Assembly (NCBI RefSeq): GCF_900090275.1
Contig: NZ_LT607755.1
Location: 6,138,001 to 6,202,000, forward strand
From: Micromonospora zamorensis
Lineage (GTDB): Bacteria > Actinomycetota > Actinomycetes > Mycobacteriales > Micromonosporaceae
Length of the DNA stretch: 64,000 nt
Direction: 5' to 3'
Shown: piece after piece, positions 16,931 through 25,470 of the stretch
Layout of the letters: each line of letters begins with the position of its first letter
Position numbering within the stretch: position 1 is the first letter of the stretch
Translations under genes and position numbers: made by a program
Notes under the pieces: generated by a model
The model's input: the letters and a program-made list of their open reading frames with translations, nothing else
The model's database searches: none
What the model was told of the DNA's origin: nothing

Positions 16931-18514
16931 ATGCGGGAGGACATGGGTGAGGTGACGGCAAGCCTCCAGCGCCCGGTATCCAACGAAGGCCGGAGCAAAC
17001 TCGTGCGGCACGTCGACAGCTTCGAGATCCAGCCGCCGACGCCGTCGTCACACAACGGCGTCCCCCGATCGGCGTGGACCAGGGCGCGACGTCGTGTCTC
17101 CCGTTGGCACCGCCCCTACATCGCGATCCTGCTGCTGCTCGACTTCGGCGCGGCGGCATTCGCCAGCTGGATCGCGATCCAGCTCTTCGACCAGGCCGCC
17201 TCCGGATTCTCCGGCACCAAGCAGGACCCGACCTGGTTCCACACGATCTCCTACCTGCTGCTCCCGCTCGGCTGGGTGGTCATCCTCTGGAGCAACCGGG
17301 CGTACGACCGGCGCTACCTGGGGTTGGGCCCGGACGAGTTCAAGCGGGTGATCCGGGCTGGGGTGACGGTCGCCGCGAGTGTCTCGTTCCTCGCCTTCGC
17401 CACCAAGACCGAGTTGTCCCGTTGGACGGTCGGCACGGCCCTGCTCGGGGCACTGCTGTTGATCCTGTGGGGCCGGTTCGTAGCCCGTTGGGCGCTGCAC
17501 TACATCCGGCGGCGGGCCGGTCAGGCCGCGCATCGGATGGTGCTGGTCGGCACCCTGCCGGAGTGCCTGGAGGTCTACGCGGCGGTCACCCGCAACCCGA
17601 ACGCCGGGCTGGTGCCCGTCGCCATCCACATCACCGACGGCTATGCGGCGGCCCGGGGCATGCCGACCCCGGTTCCGATCTACGCCGGTCGCGACGTTCT
17701 CGCCCTGGTCCGGGAGGTCGGTGGCGACACGATCGCCGTCTGTGGGTCGGCCAGCGCCGAGCCGGGCGAGCTGCGCCGGCTGGCCTGGCAGTTGGAGGGC
17801 TCGGGCGTCGACCTGGTGGTCGCACCGCAGTTGACCGACATCGCCGGCCCCCGGGTGCACATCCGGCCGATCGAGGGTCTGCCGCTGCTGCACGTCGAGG
17901 AACCGACCCTCTCCGGGCCGGCGCTACTGGCCAAGAACCTGATGGACCGGGTCGCCGCCGGTCTCGGCCTACTGCTGCTGATCCCGCTCTTCGTGGGCAT
18001 CGCCGTTGCTATCACGATCTCCGACCGGGGGCCGGTCTTCTTCCGCCAGCCCCGGGTGGGGCACGAGGGGCGCACGTTCCGGGTGTGGAAGTTCCGGACC
18101 ATGTACGTCGACGCCGAGGACCGGCTGGCCAGCCTTGTCGACCGGAACGAGACCGACGGCATGCTGTTCAAGATGAAGCAGGACCCGCGGGTCTTCCCGG
18201 TCGGTCGCTTCCTGCGGGCCACGTCGCTGGACGAGCTGCCGCAGCTGATCAACGTGCTCTGGGGTGAGATGTCGCTGGTCGGGCCCCGCCCGCTGCCGGC
18301 CGACGACGGCGACTTCCTGGGCGACGTGCGCCGCCGCCTGCTGGTCCGCCCCGGCATGACCGGGCTGTGGCAGGTCTCCGGCCGCTCCGACCTGTCCTGG
18401 GACGAGTCGGTCCGACTGGACCTCTACTACGTCGACAACTGGTCGCTGGCGTACGACCTCAGCATCCTGTGGCGCACCGTCGGCGTGGTGCTCGCTCGCA
18501 AGGGCGCGTACTAG
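16931..18514 (+). CDS. polyprenyl-phosphate sugar-1-phosphate transferase (exopolysaccharide initiating enzyme)
   Basis: Membrane protein of 527 aa of the WbaP/CpsE type. About four to five N-terminal hydrophobic segments (residues 55-195) precede a cytosolic nucleotide-binding-like region and a C-terminal sugar transferase domain from about residue 335 (KNLMDRVAAGL). The core motifs FRQPRVGHEGRTFRVWKFRTM, DELPQLINVLWGEMSLVGPRP and RPGMTGLWQVSGRS are all present. It transfers a sugar-1-phosphate from a UDP-sugar to undecaprenyl phosphate. ATG 16931 gives the longest form; GTG 16952, eleven bases after GGGAGG, is a reasonable alternative. No polymerase or flippase lies adjacent. Confidence 0.9.
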   Translation: MREDMGEVTASLQRPVSNEGRSKLVRHVDSFEIQPPTPSSHNGVPRSAWTRARRRVSRWHRPYIAILLLLDFGAAAFASWIAIQLFDQAASGFSGTKQDPTWFHTISYLLLPLGWVVILWSNRAYDRRYLGLGPDEFKRVIRAGVTVAASVSFLAFATKTELSRWTVGTALLGALLLILWGRFVARWALHYIRRRAGQAAHRMVLVGTLPECLEVYAAVTRNPNAGLVPVAIHITDGYAAARGMPTPVPIYAGRDVLALVREVGGDTIAVCGSASAEPGELRRLAWQLEGSGVDLVVAPQLTDIAGPRVHIRPIEGLPLLHVEEPTLSGPALLAKNLMDRVAAGLGLLLLIPLFVGIAVAITISDRGPVFFRQPRVGHEGRTFRVWKFRTMYVDAEDRLASLVDRNETDGMLFKMKQDPRVFPVGRFLRATSLDELPQLINVLWGEMSLVGPRPLPADDGDFLGDVRRRLLVRPGMTGLWQVSGRSDLSWDESVRLDLYYVDNWSLAYDLSILWRTVGVVLARKGAY

Positions 18515-18553
18515 GGGCTTGGCGCGCAGGCCCGCAGGGGCAAGGATCGCTGC

Positions 18554-19780
18554 GTGGCTGCCAACCTCTCCGCCGTGGTCGGCGTCGTCTCGCTCGTCAC
18601 CGCGCTGACCGCCGCCCTGTTGGCGGTGCTGCGTCTACGGGCTCGCCGGGGCATCGCCACCGCCACCCAACGGGCCACCTACGAGGTGCTGCACACCGCC
18701 GGTCTGGCCGCCGAGCCATTGCGAGCGGGGCTGAGCGAGGCGGGCGCCGCGAAGGCCGTACGCCATCTGCGGGCTCTGGTGGGCGCGGCCGGGCTGGCGC
18801 TCGCCAACGCCGACCGGCTGCTGGCCCTCGACGGGCGCGGCACGCACCACGGCGAGCAACTGCTCGCGGCGGCCCAGCGGACGGTGGACACCGGCCGCTC
18901 GACGGTGCTCGGTGAGCAGGAGCTGCACTGCGACCGGGTCGACTGCCCGATCCGAGGGGCGGTGGTCGCGCCGTTGCAGGGGGCGGACGGCCGGGTGGTC
19001 GGCGCGTTGGTGGCCATCGCCGACAGCCCACCACCACCGGGGTTGGTGCAGGCCACCCTGGAGACGGCGCACTGGGCCGGTAACCAGCTCGCCCTGGCCG
19101 AGCTGGATTCGTCCCGCGAGCGGCTGGCCCGCGCCGAGATCCGCGCGTTGCGGGCGCAGATCAGCCCGCACTTCATCTACAACGCGCTGACCGCGATCGG
19201 GTCGTTCGTCCGCACCGACCCGGAGCGGGCCCGCGAGTTGATCCTGGAGTTCGCGGAGTTCACCCGGTACTCCTTCCGGGCGCACGGGGAGTTCACCACT
19301 CTCGCCGAGGAGCTGCGCTCGATCGACCGGTACCTCACCATCGAGCGGGCTCGATTCGGCGACCGGTTGCAGGTGCGGTTGCAGATCGCCCCGGAGGTGC
19401 TGCCGGTGACGTTGCCGTTCCTCTGCCTGCAACCGCTGGTGGAGAACGCTGTTCGCCACGGGTTGTCCCGCAAGCCGGGCACGGGCATGGTGAGCATCGA
19501 GGCCCGGGACGCGGGCGCCGAATGCCACATCACGGTGGAGGACGACGGAGTGGGAATGGATCCGACCACGCTGACCGCCGGCATCGCCGAGCTGGCCCGC
19601 GGCACTGGCGACCCGGGCGACGACACGGGCCAGCACGTCGGTCTTTCCAACGTCGACGAGCGGCTGCGGTCGGTCTTCGGGGACCGGTTCGGCCTGGTCG
19701 TGGAGACCGGGCTGGGCTCGGGCACGAAGGTGAGCATGCGGGTGCCGAAGTTCCACCCCGGCGTACGGGCAGGGTCGTGA
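18554..19780 (+). CDS. LytS-type sensor histidine kinase
   Basis: Histidine kinase of 408 aa. One N-terminal membrane segment (ANLSAVVGVVSLVTALTAALLAVL), then a GAF-like region with a CxxxxCP motif (HCDRVDCPIRGAVVAPL), the LytS/YpdA HisK domain with His206 in LRAQISPHFIYNALTAIGSF, and a HATPase domain (LVENAVRHGL, VEDDGVGM, GLSNVDERL). It phosphorylates the overlapping LytTR regulator. In Gram-positives this type senses envelope or metabolite status; the Cys pair may be redox or ligand sensitive, which is inference. Start GTG 18554, 39 bp after the sugar-transferase stop, so co-transcription is plausible. Confidence 0.9.
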   Translation: MAANLSAVVGVVSLVTALTAALLAVLRLRARRGIATATQRATYEVLHTAGLAAEPLRAGLSEAGAAKAVRHLRALVGAAGLALANADRLLALDGRGTHHGEQLLAAAQRTVDTGRSTVLGEQELHCDRVDCPIRGAVVAPLQGADGRVVGALVAIADSPPPPGLVQATLETAHWAGNQLALAELDSSRERLARAEIRALRAQISPHFIYNALTAIGSFVRTDPERARELILEFAEFTRYSFRAHGEFTTLAEELRSIDRYLTIERARFGDRLQVRLQIAPEVLPVTLPFLCLQPLVENAVRHGLSRKPGTGMVSIEARDAGAECHITVEDDGVGMDPTTLTAGIAELARGTGDPGDDTGQHVGLSNVDERLRSVFGDRFGLVVETGLGSGTKVSMRVPKFHPGVRAGS

Positions 19781-20565
19781 GCGAGCGAAGCGGGACGGGT
19801 GCGGTGAACGCGTCCGGTTTTCTGCGGGTGCTGGCGGTGGACGACGAGCCGCCCGCACTCGACGAGCTGGCGTACCACCTGCGGGCCGACCCCCGGGTGG
19901 CCCGGCTGCACACGGCCGGTGACGCGACGGAGGCGCTGCGGCTGCTCCGGGACGGTGACGTGGACGTGGTCTTCCTGGACATCCGGATGCCCGGGCTGGA
20001 CGGGATGGAGCTGGCCCGGGTGCTGCGCCGGTTCGCCCGGCCGCCGGCGATCGTCTTCGTCACCGCGTACGACGACGGCGCGGTGGACGCCTTCGACCTG
20101 GGTGCCACCGACTACGTGCGCAAACCCGTTCGCGCCGACCGGCTGGCCGAGTCACTGCGTCGGGTGATCGGGTCGCGGGTGGTGCCGTCGCACCCGGCGG
20201 CGCTGGCCCGCGCCGAGGAGGACCCGACCATCCCCATCGAGTTGGCCGGCACCACCCGGATGCTGCCCCGCTCGGCGGTGCGGTGGGTGGAGGCGCAGGG
20301 TGACTACGCCCGGTTGCACACCGCCGAGGGGTCGCACCTGGTGCGGGTCTCGCTGGCCACACTGGCGGAGCGTTGGGCGGATGCCGGTTTCGTCCGGGTA
20401 CACCGGTCGTACCTGGTGCAGTTGAAGTTGATCGCAGAGCTGCGGCTGGTCAACTCCGGCTACGTCGTGGTGATCGACTCCACCGAGCTGCCGGTGAGCC
20501 GGCGGCACACCCGGGAGCTGAAGGACAAGCTGGTCAGGGCCGCGAAGCAGGACTGGAGTCGGTGA
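19777..20565 (+). CDS. LytTR-family response regulator
   Basis: Response regulator of 262 aa. Receiver domain: VDDEPP (21-26), Asp68 in VFLDIRMPG, Thr in FVTAYDD and Lys in YVRKPV. The C-terminal LytTR DNA-binding domain (about 160-262) contains VRWVEAQGDYARLHTAEG, FVRVHRSYLVQL and VVIDSTELPVSRR. GTG 19777 overlaps the kinase stop (GTGA) and is chosen for translational coupling; GTG 19804, just before the receiver domain, is the alternative. It probably regulates nearby envelope or exopolysaccharide genes. Confidence 0.9.
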   Translation: MSERSGTGAVNASGFLRVLAVDDEPPALDELAYHLRADPRVARLHTAGDATEALRLLRDGDVDVVFLDIRMPGLDGMELARVLRRFARPPAIVFVTAYDDGAVDAFDLGATDYVRKPVRADRLAESLRRVIGSRVVPSHPAALARAEEDPTIPIELAGTTRMLPRSAVRWVEAQGDYARLHTAEGSHLVRVSLATLAERWADAGFVRVHRSYLVQLKLIAELRLVNSGYVVVIDSTELPVSRRHTRELKDKLVRAAKQDWSR

Positions 20566-20588
20566 TCCGGGAATGAGACGACAGCTGC

Positions 20589-20613
20589 CGTACGTTGTAC
20601 GCTAGTCCGTACG
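20589..20613 (+). promoter_or_regulatory. GTACG-repeat, possible operator
   Basis: CGTACG occurs at 20589-20594 and again at 20608-20613, with GTACG in between (20597-20601). The element lies 17-40 bp upstream of the GTG start at 20630 and may bind a TetR-type repressor. No regulator is adjacent. Confidence 0.35.
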
Positions 20614-20629
20614 ACTTCCGGAGGCTGCC

Positions 20630-21292
20630 GTGACTGATTCCCCGTTCGACGCCGAGACCGAGTTCGACCGTCAGGTCGACCGTCTGGTCCAGCTCGGCTA
20701 CCCCGCCCTCGCCGGGCTGCCCGAGCGCGCCTTCCGCGACCTCGTAGCGCCGCTGCGCGCGAGGGCGATCGAGGGTGCCGACGGGCTGTCCGCCCCCACC
20801 GACGCCCGGGTGCCCTTCCTGCTGGTCATCACCCGCGACCTGGTCGGCGTGCAGGAACGACTGGAGCTCACCACGCTGGCCGGCAAACGCAAGCCCGGCG
20901 TCCTGGACCGCCACTACGCCGAAGACGACCTGCCGCGCTTCGACCCGATCAAGGAGCTGGAGGTGCCGGGCGGACCGGCGTACCTGCTCTTCGACGTCGA
21001 CCGGGGCGAGGAGTTCCGCAACCTGGCCCCGGCCACCGCCATGGAGGGGATCACCGCCCAGGGTCGGCTGCCGCTCACCATCGACGAAGGTCTGGCCTTC
21101 GTCACGCTGCACCCGGCCGCGCTGGCGAGCAACCGGTGCTTCTCGCTCGTCGGGTCCCGATGCGGCGACAAGCGGGTGCCTGCGCTCTGGATCAGCCAGG
21201 GCGCGCCGAAACTGGGCTGGTGCTGGTACGGCAACCCGCACACCTGGCTCGGCTCCGCGTCGGCTCGGCCCGAGCGAGTCGGCCTGGAGTGA
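20630..21292 (+). CDS. DUF5701-family protein
   Basis: Soluble protein of 220 aa. The N-terminus FDRQVDRLVQLGYPALAGLPERAFRDLV, the AYLLFDVDRGEEFRN motif, LTIDEGLAFVTLHPAALASNRCFSLVGSRCGDKRVPALWIS and APKLGWCWYGNPHTWLG agree with the actinobacterial DUF5701 family. The conserved Cys/Arg/Asp (SRCGDKR) and GWCW could form an active site, but no function is known. GTG 20630 has GGAGG five bases upstream. Confidence 0.85.
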   Translation: MTDSPFDAETEFDRQVDRLVQLGYPALAGLPERAFRDLVAPLRARAIEGADGLSAPTDARVPFLLVITRDLVGVQERLELTTLAGKRKPGVLDRHYAEDDLPRFDPIKELEVPGGPAYLLFDVDRGEEFRNLAPATAMEGITAQGRLPLTIDEGLAFVTLHPAALASNRCFSLVGSRCGDKRVPALWISQGAPKLGWCWYGNPHTWLGSASARPERVGLE

Positions 21293-21458
21293 CCGTCCGC
21301 TGAGGAGGGATGACCGGCCGCGCGGTTTCGCCTGACCGGCCCTCCCGGCTGACATAGCCGATGGCCTATTCTCCGAGTGCCGATTCCGTTACGGGGCGCA
21401 GGGTCGGTGTGGGCGGAGCCTGCTCAGGCCGCCCCGCCACCCTCACGTGGGGAAATCC

Positions 21459-23531
21459 ATGAAGCTGTTCCCAGCCCGCCGTGCCCTGCTGGCCGGTGCC
21501 ATCGTGGCGGCACTCGTGCTGCCCGGTGCCACACCGGCACAGGCCGCGGCAACGGGTGCCATCAGCGGACGACTGACCACCAGCACCGGCACACCCGCCG
21601 CAGAGGTCCTCGTGCAGGTCTACGAGACTGAGAGCTACAACTACGTCGACAACGCCAGCACCAGCGCCGACGGCAACTACACCGTCTCCGGGTTGCCCGC
21701 AGGCTCGTACCTGGTGGGCTACTTCCCGCTCGAGCAACCTGAGCAGTATTACCGCCAGCATCCGACGATCTGGGACGCCACCCCGGTGACCGTCACCGCC
21801 GGTGGCACCACAAGGGCCGACGATCAGCTCTTCGGCACCGGCACGATCAGCGGCCAGATCGTCAACGCCGCAGGTGACCCGTTGCCGGACCTGTCCATCG
21901 ACGCCCGAGAGGTCGACACGGACGCCTGGGCCGGGGGTCGCACGGACGACCAGGGACGGTTCACCTTCGTCACGCGGCCGGGCCGCTACATCCTGAGCCT
22001 CCAGCCGATCCAGGGCTCCGACCAGGCGCAGTACGTGCCCGGAACGACCGACCGGGAGAGCGCCAGCGTCTTCGAGGTGAAGGCGGACGAGACCACGGTG
22101 GTGAACGAGACGGCGTTGCCGGCGGGCGGCCTCAGCGGCCGCTTCACCACTGCCGCCGGTGCTCCGCTCACCGACGCCCAGGTCATCGTCAGCACCACCA
22201 CCGGTTCCAGCGGCGCCTACCTGCAGACCGACGCGAACGGCGAGTTCAGCGCGCAACTGCTCCCAGGCTCCTACATCGTCGGCCTGTTCGCCGGTGACCG
22301 GCAGCAGTACTACCGCGGCAAGTTGACGTCCGAGGAAGCCGACCACGTCGAGGTGCGGGGCGGTCAGCAGACGACGATCACGGACTCACTGCTGGGCACC
22401 GGCTCGGTCACGCTGCAGGCGGTCGACTCGGTCACCGGGGCGCCCATCGCCGACTTCTGCGCCGAGTCGGTGTGCAGCAACGGCACGGGCACGGTGACCG
22501 TCACCGACCTGCCGCAGGGTCGCCACACCCTCTACCTGGACGCACCGGACCGGCTCCACTTCAACCGCGAGGTGACCGGGGTGCGGGTGAAGGCGAACGG
22601 CGACACCAAGCTGACCGTGAAGATGCGGCCCGGCGCGGTCATCAGCACCACCATCGTGGATCGGCAGAGCGGCGCACCGGTGGCGGACATCTGCCTGGAC
22701 ACCTTCCTGCCGAAGCAGGCGTCGCTCGGGGACGGCTACGGCGACTGCAGTGACCGCAACGGCAAGATCCAGGTGGGACCACTCGCCGCCGGCAACTACA
22801 AGCTCCTCGCGGTGCCGCGTAACGACACCTACGGCCGCCAGTGGGTCGGTGCCGACGGCGGCACCGGCGACGAGCGGCAGGCAGTGGCGGTCACCGCGAC
22901 CGCTGGCCAGGTCGTCACCGGGCCGCAGGTCAAGATGGACCGGGCCGGCACGATCACCGGCACGGTCACCGATCCGACGGGGCAGCCGGTGCCGAACGCG
23001 GGCGTGTCGGTGTTGACCGCTCACCCCGGTGTCGGCGCCGAGGACGCCACCACCGACGAGCACGGCGTCTACACGCTCAAGCGGCTTGGCCCGTACGCGT
23101 GGCCGCTGGTGGTCGCCGCCAACCCGTACGCCAGTGAGTGGTCCGGCGACAAGACCAGCCGGTTCACCGCCACCCCGGTGACGGTGACCGCCGGGGCGGC
23201 CGCCACCCACAACGTTCAACTCGACCAGGGCGTCGAGCTGACCGGCACCTTCCGTGCGCCGGACGGCACGCCCTTCACCAGCGGTTTCATCATCGCCCGC
23301 AGTGCCGACACCGGTGACGTCGCGGGCAACGTGTGGTTCACCGACGGGCAGTTCAGACTGCACCTCAAGGGACCGCAGCGGATCTTCTTCACCTACAACA
23401 CATCGCTCGGTGAGAAGCAGTTCGACGGTCGCTACCTGGTCACCCAGCCGGACGGCACCCGCAAGCTGGGGCTTTTCACCGTCCCGGCCAGCGGCAGCAT
23501 GTCCGTGGACCTGGTCGTACCGACCAGCTGA
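21459..23531 (+). CDS. secreted protein with seven Cna-B/carboxypeptidase-regulatory-like repeats
   Basis: Secreted protein of 690 aa. A signal peptide (MKLFPARRALLAGAIVAALVLPGATPAQA) is followed by repeated β-sandwich units, each opening with a glycine-rich strand such as TGAISGRLTTSTGTPA, TGTISGQIVNAAGDPL, GGLSGRFTTAAGAPL, TGSVTLQAVDSVTGAP, GAVISTTIVDRQSGAP, GTITGTVTDPTGQPVPN and VELTGTFRAPDGTPF. Such domains occur in adhesins and in accessory parts of surface enzymes. There is no LPXTG motif or C-terminal anchor. Start ATG 21459 with GGGGAAATCC upstream. No enzyme domain is visible; role in surface or matrix structure is inference. Confidence 0.85.
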   Translation: MKLFPARRALLAGAIVAALVLPGATPAQAAATGAISGRLTTSTGTPAAEVLVQVYETESYNYVDNASTSADGNYTVSGLPAGSYLVGYFPLEQPEQYYRQHPTIWDATPVTVTAGGTTRADDQLFGTGTISGQIVNAAGDPLPDLSIDAREVDTDAWAGGRTDDQGRFTFVTRPGRYILSLQPIQGSDQAQYVPGTTDRESASVFEVKADETTVVNETALPAGGLSGRFTTAAGAPLTDAQVIVSTTTGSSGAYLQTDANGEFSAQLLPGSYIVGLFAGDRQQYYRGKLTSEEADHVEVRGGQQTTITDSLLGTGSVTLQAVDSVTGAPIADFCAESVCSNGTGTVTVTDLPQGRHTLYLDAPDRLHFNREVTGVRVKANGDTKLTVKMRPGAVISTTIVDRQSGAPVADICLDTFLPKQASLGDGYGDCSDRNGKIQVGPLAAGNYKLLAVPRNDTYGRQWVGADGGTGDERQAVAVTATAGQVVTGPQVKMDRAGTITGTVTDPTGQPVPNAGVSVLTAHPGVGAEDATTDEHGVYTLKRLGPYAWPLVVAANPYASEWSGDKTSRFTATPVTVTAGAAATHNVQLDQGVELTGTFRAPDGTPFTSGFIIARSADTGDVAGNVWFTDGQFRLHLKGPQRIFFTYNTSLGEKQFDGRYLVTQPDGTRKLGLFTVPASGSMSVDLVVPTS

Positions 23532-23628
23532 CGGTTCGACGTGGCGGGGCCGGTGGCGCGTGCCACCGGCCCCGCTCCGTGCCCGGGAAGGCCGGTTCTG
23601 GCAGCGGCCAGCCGGCATGGTGGCGGAG

Positions 23629-23668
23629 TTATCCACAGCCGTGAACCGTTCTCCACAGGTTATTCACA
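23629..23668 (+). promoter_or_regulatory. cluster of three DnaA boxes
   Basis: TTATCCACA (23629-23637, perfect), TTCTCCACA (23649-23657, one mismatch) and TTATTCACA (23660-23668, one mismatch), all in one orientation and starting 20 and 11 bp apart, close to whole DNA turns. They lie 46-85 bp upstream of the response-regulator start at 23714. Confidence 0.65.
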
Positions 23669-23713
23669 ACGCCACCCACTGATCTCCACGGCGGCTCCCT
23701 ACAGTCGAGACCC

Positions 23714-24391
23714 ATGACGCAACGCCGGGTACTGGTGGTCGAGGACGAACGGACCATCGCCGAATCCATTGCCGCCCGCCTCCGCGCCGAGGGCTTCAGC
23801 GTGGAGATCGCGGCGGACGGGCCCAGCGCGGTCGAGCAGTTTCGCAGCGGCCAGCCGGACCTCGTCGTCCTGGACGTGATGCTGCCCGGCTTCGACGGCC
23901 TGGAGGTGTGCCGGCGGATCCAGGCCGACCGTGCGGTGCCGGTGCTGATGCTCACCGCCCGCGACGACGAGACGGACCTGTTGGTGGGGCTCGCGGTCGG
24001 TGCGGACGACTACCTCACCAAGCCTTTCTCGATGCGGGAGCTGGCCGCGCGGGTGCACGTCCTGCTGCGCCGGGTGGATCGGGCCGCCACCCCCGCGCCG
24101 CCAGCCATCCGCCTCGGCGACATCGAGATCAACGAGGCCGAGCGGCGGGTCCGCCGGGACGGCGCGGACGTGCACCTCACGCCGACGGAGTTCGACCTGC
24201 TGGTCCACCTCGCCGGGCGGCCCCGCACGGTGCTTCCCCGGGAACGGCTGCTCGCCGATGTCTGGGGATGGGTCGACGGGAGCGGCACCCGCACTGTGGA
24301 CAGCCACATCAAGGCCCTACGCCGCAAGCTGGGCGCCGATCTCATCCGCACCGTGCACGGGGTCGGCTACGCCCTGGAGCTGCCGTCGTGA
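23714..24391 (+). CDS. OmpR/PhoB-family response regulator
   Basis: Response regulator of 225 aa. Receiver: VVEDERT (8-14), phospho-acceptor Asp54 in VVLDVMLPG, Thr in MLTARDD, Lys103 in DDYLTKPFS. Output: winged helix (about 130-223) with HLTPTEFDLLVHLAGRPRTVLPRERLLADVWGW and GTRTVDSHIKALRRKLG. It is followed by its kinase with a four-base overlap. The DnaA boxes just upstream suggest its expression could be linked to replication status. Targets unknown. Confidence 0.93.
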   Translation: MTQRRVLVVEDERTIAESIAARLRAEGFSVEIAADGPSAVEQFRSGQPDLVVLDVMLPGFDGLEVCRRIQADRAVPVLMLTARDDETDLLVGLAVGADDYLTKPFSMRELAARVHVLLRRVDRAATPAPPAIRLGDIEINEAERRVRRDGADVHLTPTEFDLLVHLAGRPRTVLPRERLLADVWGWVDGSGTRTVDSHIKALRRKLGADLIRTVHGVGYALELPS

Positions 24392-25470
24392 CCGCCGCCC
24401 TGCCCACCCGCCTGGACCGGGTGCTGGAACTGCTGCCCCGCCCGCTGGATCCGGTGCGCTCGATCAAGCTGAAACTGGGCGTGCTGCTGGTCGTCTCCGG
24501 TGCGGCCGGCCTCGGGTACTTCTCGTACGGCATCGGCTGGCCACCACCGGTGACCTCGGCGACCGCCATCGCCGTCGCCCTGCTCACCTCCCAGGTCCTC
24601 GCCCACGGGATGACGTCGCCGCTGCGGGAGATGACGGCGGCGGCCGGCGCGATGGCCCGGGGCGACTACACACGACGGGTCCGCGCCACCTCCCGCGACG
24701 AGGTCGGTGAGCTGGCCCAGGCGTTCAACAAGATGGCCGCCGACCTCCATGCCGCAGACCAGCGCCGGCGTGAGCTGATCGCCAACGTCTCACACGAGCT
24801 GCGTACGCCGATCACCGCGTTGCAGGGTGTGTTGGAGAACATGGTGGACGGGGTGGCCGATCCCGAGCCTGCGGCGCTGCGCTCGGCGCTGGCCCAGACC
24901 GAACGGCTCGGACACCTCGTCGCCGACCTGCTCGACCTGTCCCGCCTCGACGCCGGGGTGGTGCCGCTGCGCCGGGTACGGATGGACGTGTGGGACTTCC
25001 TCGACGAGGCGGTTGAGCACGCGACGGCCAGCGCGTCCGGCGCTGGCATGGACGTGCACTTCGAGCTTCGCGAGTTGCTGACACCGCTGGCGGTCAACGC
25101 GGACCCGTGGCGGTTGCACCAGGTGTTCGCGAACCTGCTCGACAACGCGGCGCGGCACAGCCCACCCGGCGGCGTCGTGCGGGTCAGCGCCGAGGAACAC
25201 GGTGACCAGCTCCGGTTCGAGGTGAGCGACGAGGGCCAGGGCATTCCGGCGGACGAGCGTTCCCGGGTCTTCGAGCGGTTCACCCGCGGCGACCGGGCGG
25301 CCGGCGGCGGGACGGGTCTCGGTCTGGCGATCGCGCGATGGGTCGTCGAGTTGCACGGCGGCCAGATCCGGGTCCTCGATCCGGTCGGACCGCACCGGGG
25401 AGACCAGCCCGGCTGTCGCATCCAGGTCACCATCCCGATCGACGGGCCACACCGAAAAGAGGCCGCATGA
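24388..25470 (+). CDS. HAMP-containing sensor histidine kinase
   Basis: Histidine kinase of 360 aa. Two membrane segments lie close together (LGVLLVVSGAAGLGYFSYGIGW and VTSATAIAVALLTSQVLA), so it has almost no extracellular sensor. HAMP (about 77-125) is followed by HisKA with His136 in ANVSHELRTPITALQGVL and a HATPase domain with FANLLDNAARHSP, VSDEGQGIP and GGGTGLGLAIARWVVELHGG. GTG 24388 overlaps the regulator stop. The next open frame starts at its own stop (ATGA), so a membrane protein is in the same operon. The lack of a sensor loop suggests it reads a membrane or partner-protein signal. Confidence 0.92.
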   Translation: MTAALPTRLDRVLELLPRPLDPVRSIKLKLGVLLVVSGAAGLGYFSYGIGWPPPVTSATAIAVALLTSQVLAHGMTSPLREMTAAAGAMARGDYTRRVRATSRDEVGELAQAFNKMAADLHAADQRRRELIANVSHELRTPITALQGVLENMVDGVADPEPAALRSALAQTERLGHLVADLLDLSRLDAGVVPLRRVRMDVWDFLDEAVEHATASASGAGMDVHFELRELLTPLAVNADPWRLHQVFANLLDNAARHSPPGGVVRVSAEEHGDQLRFEVSDEGQGIPADERSRVFERFTRGDRAAGGGTGLGLAIARWVVELHGGQIRVLDPVGPHRGDQPGCRIQVTIPIDGPHRKEAA

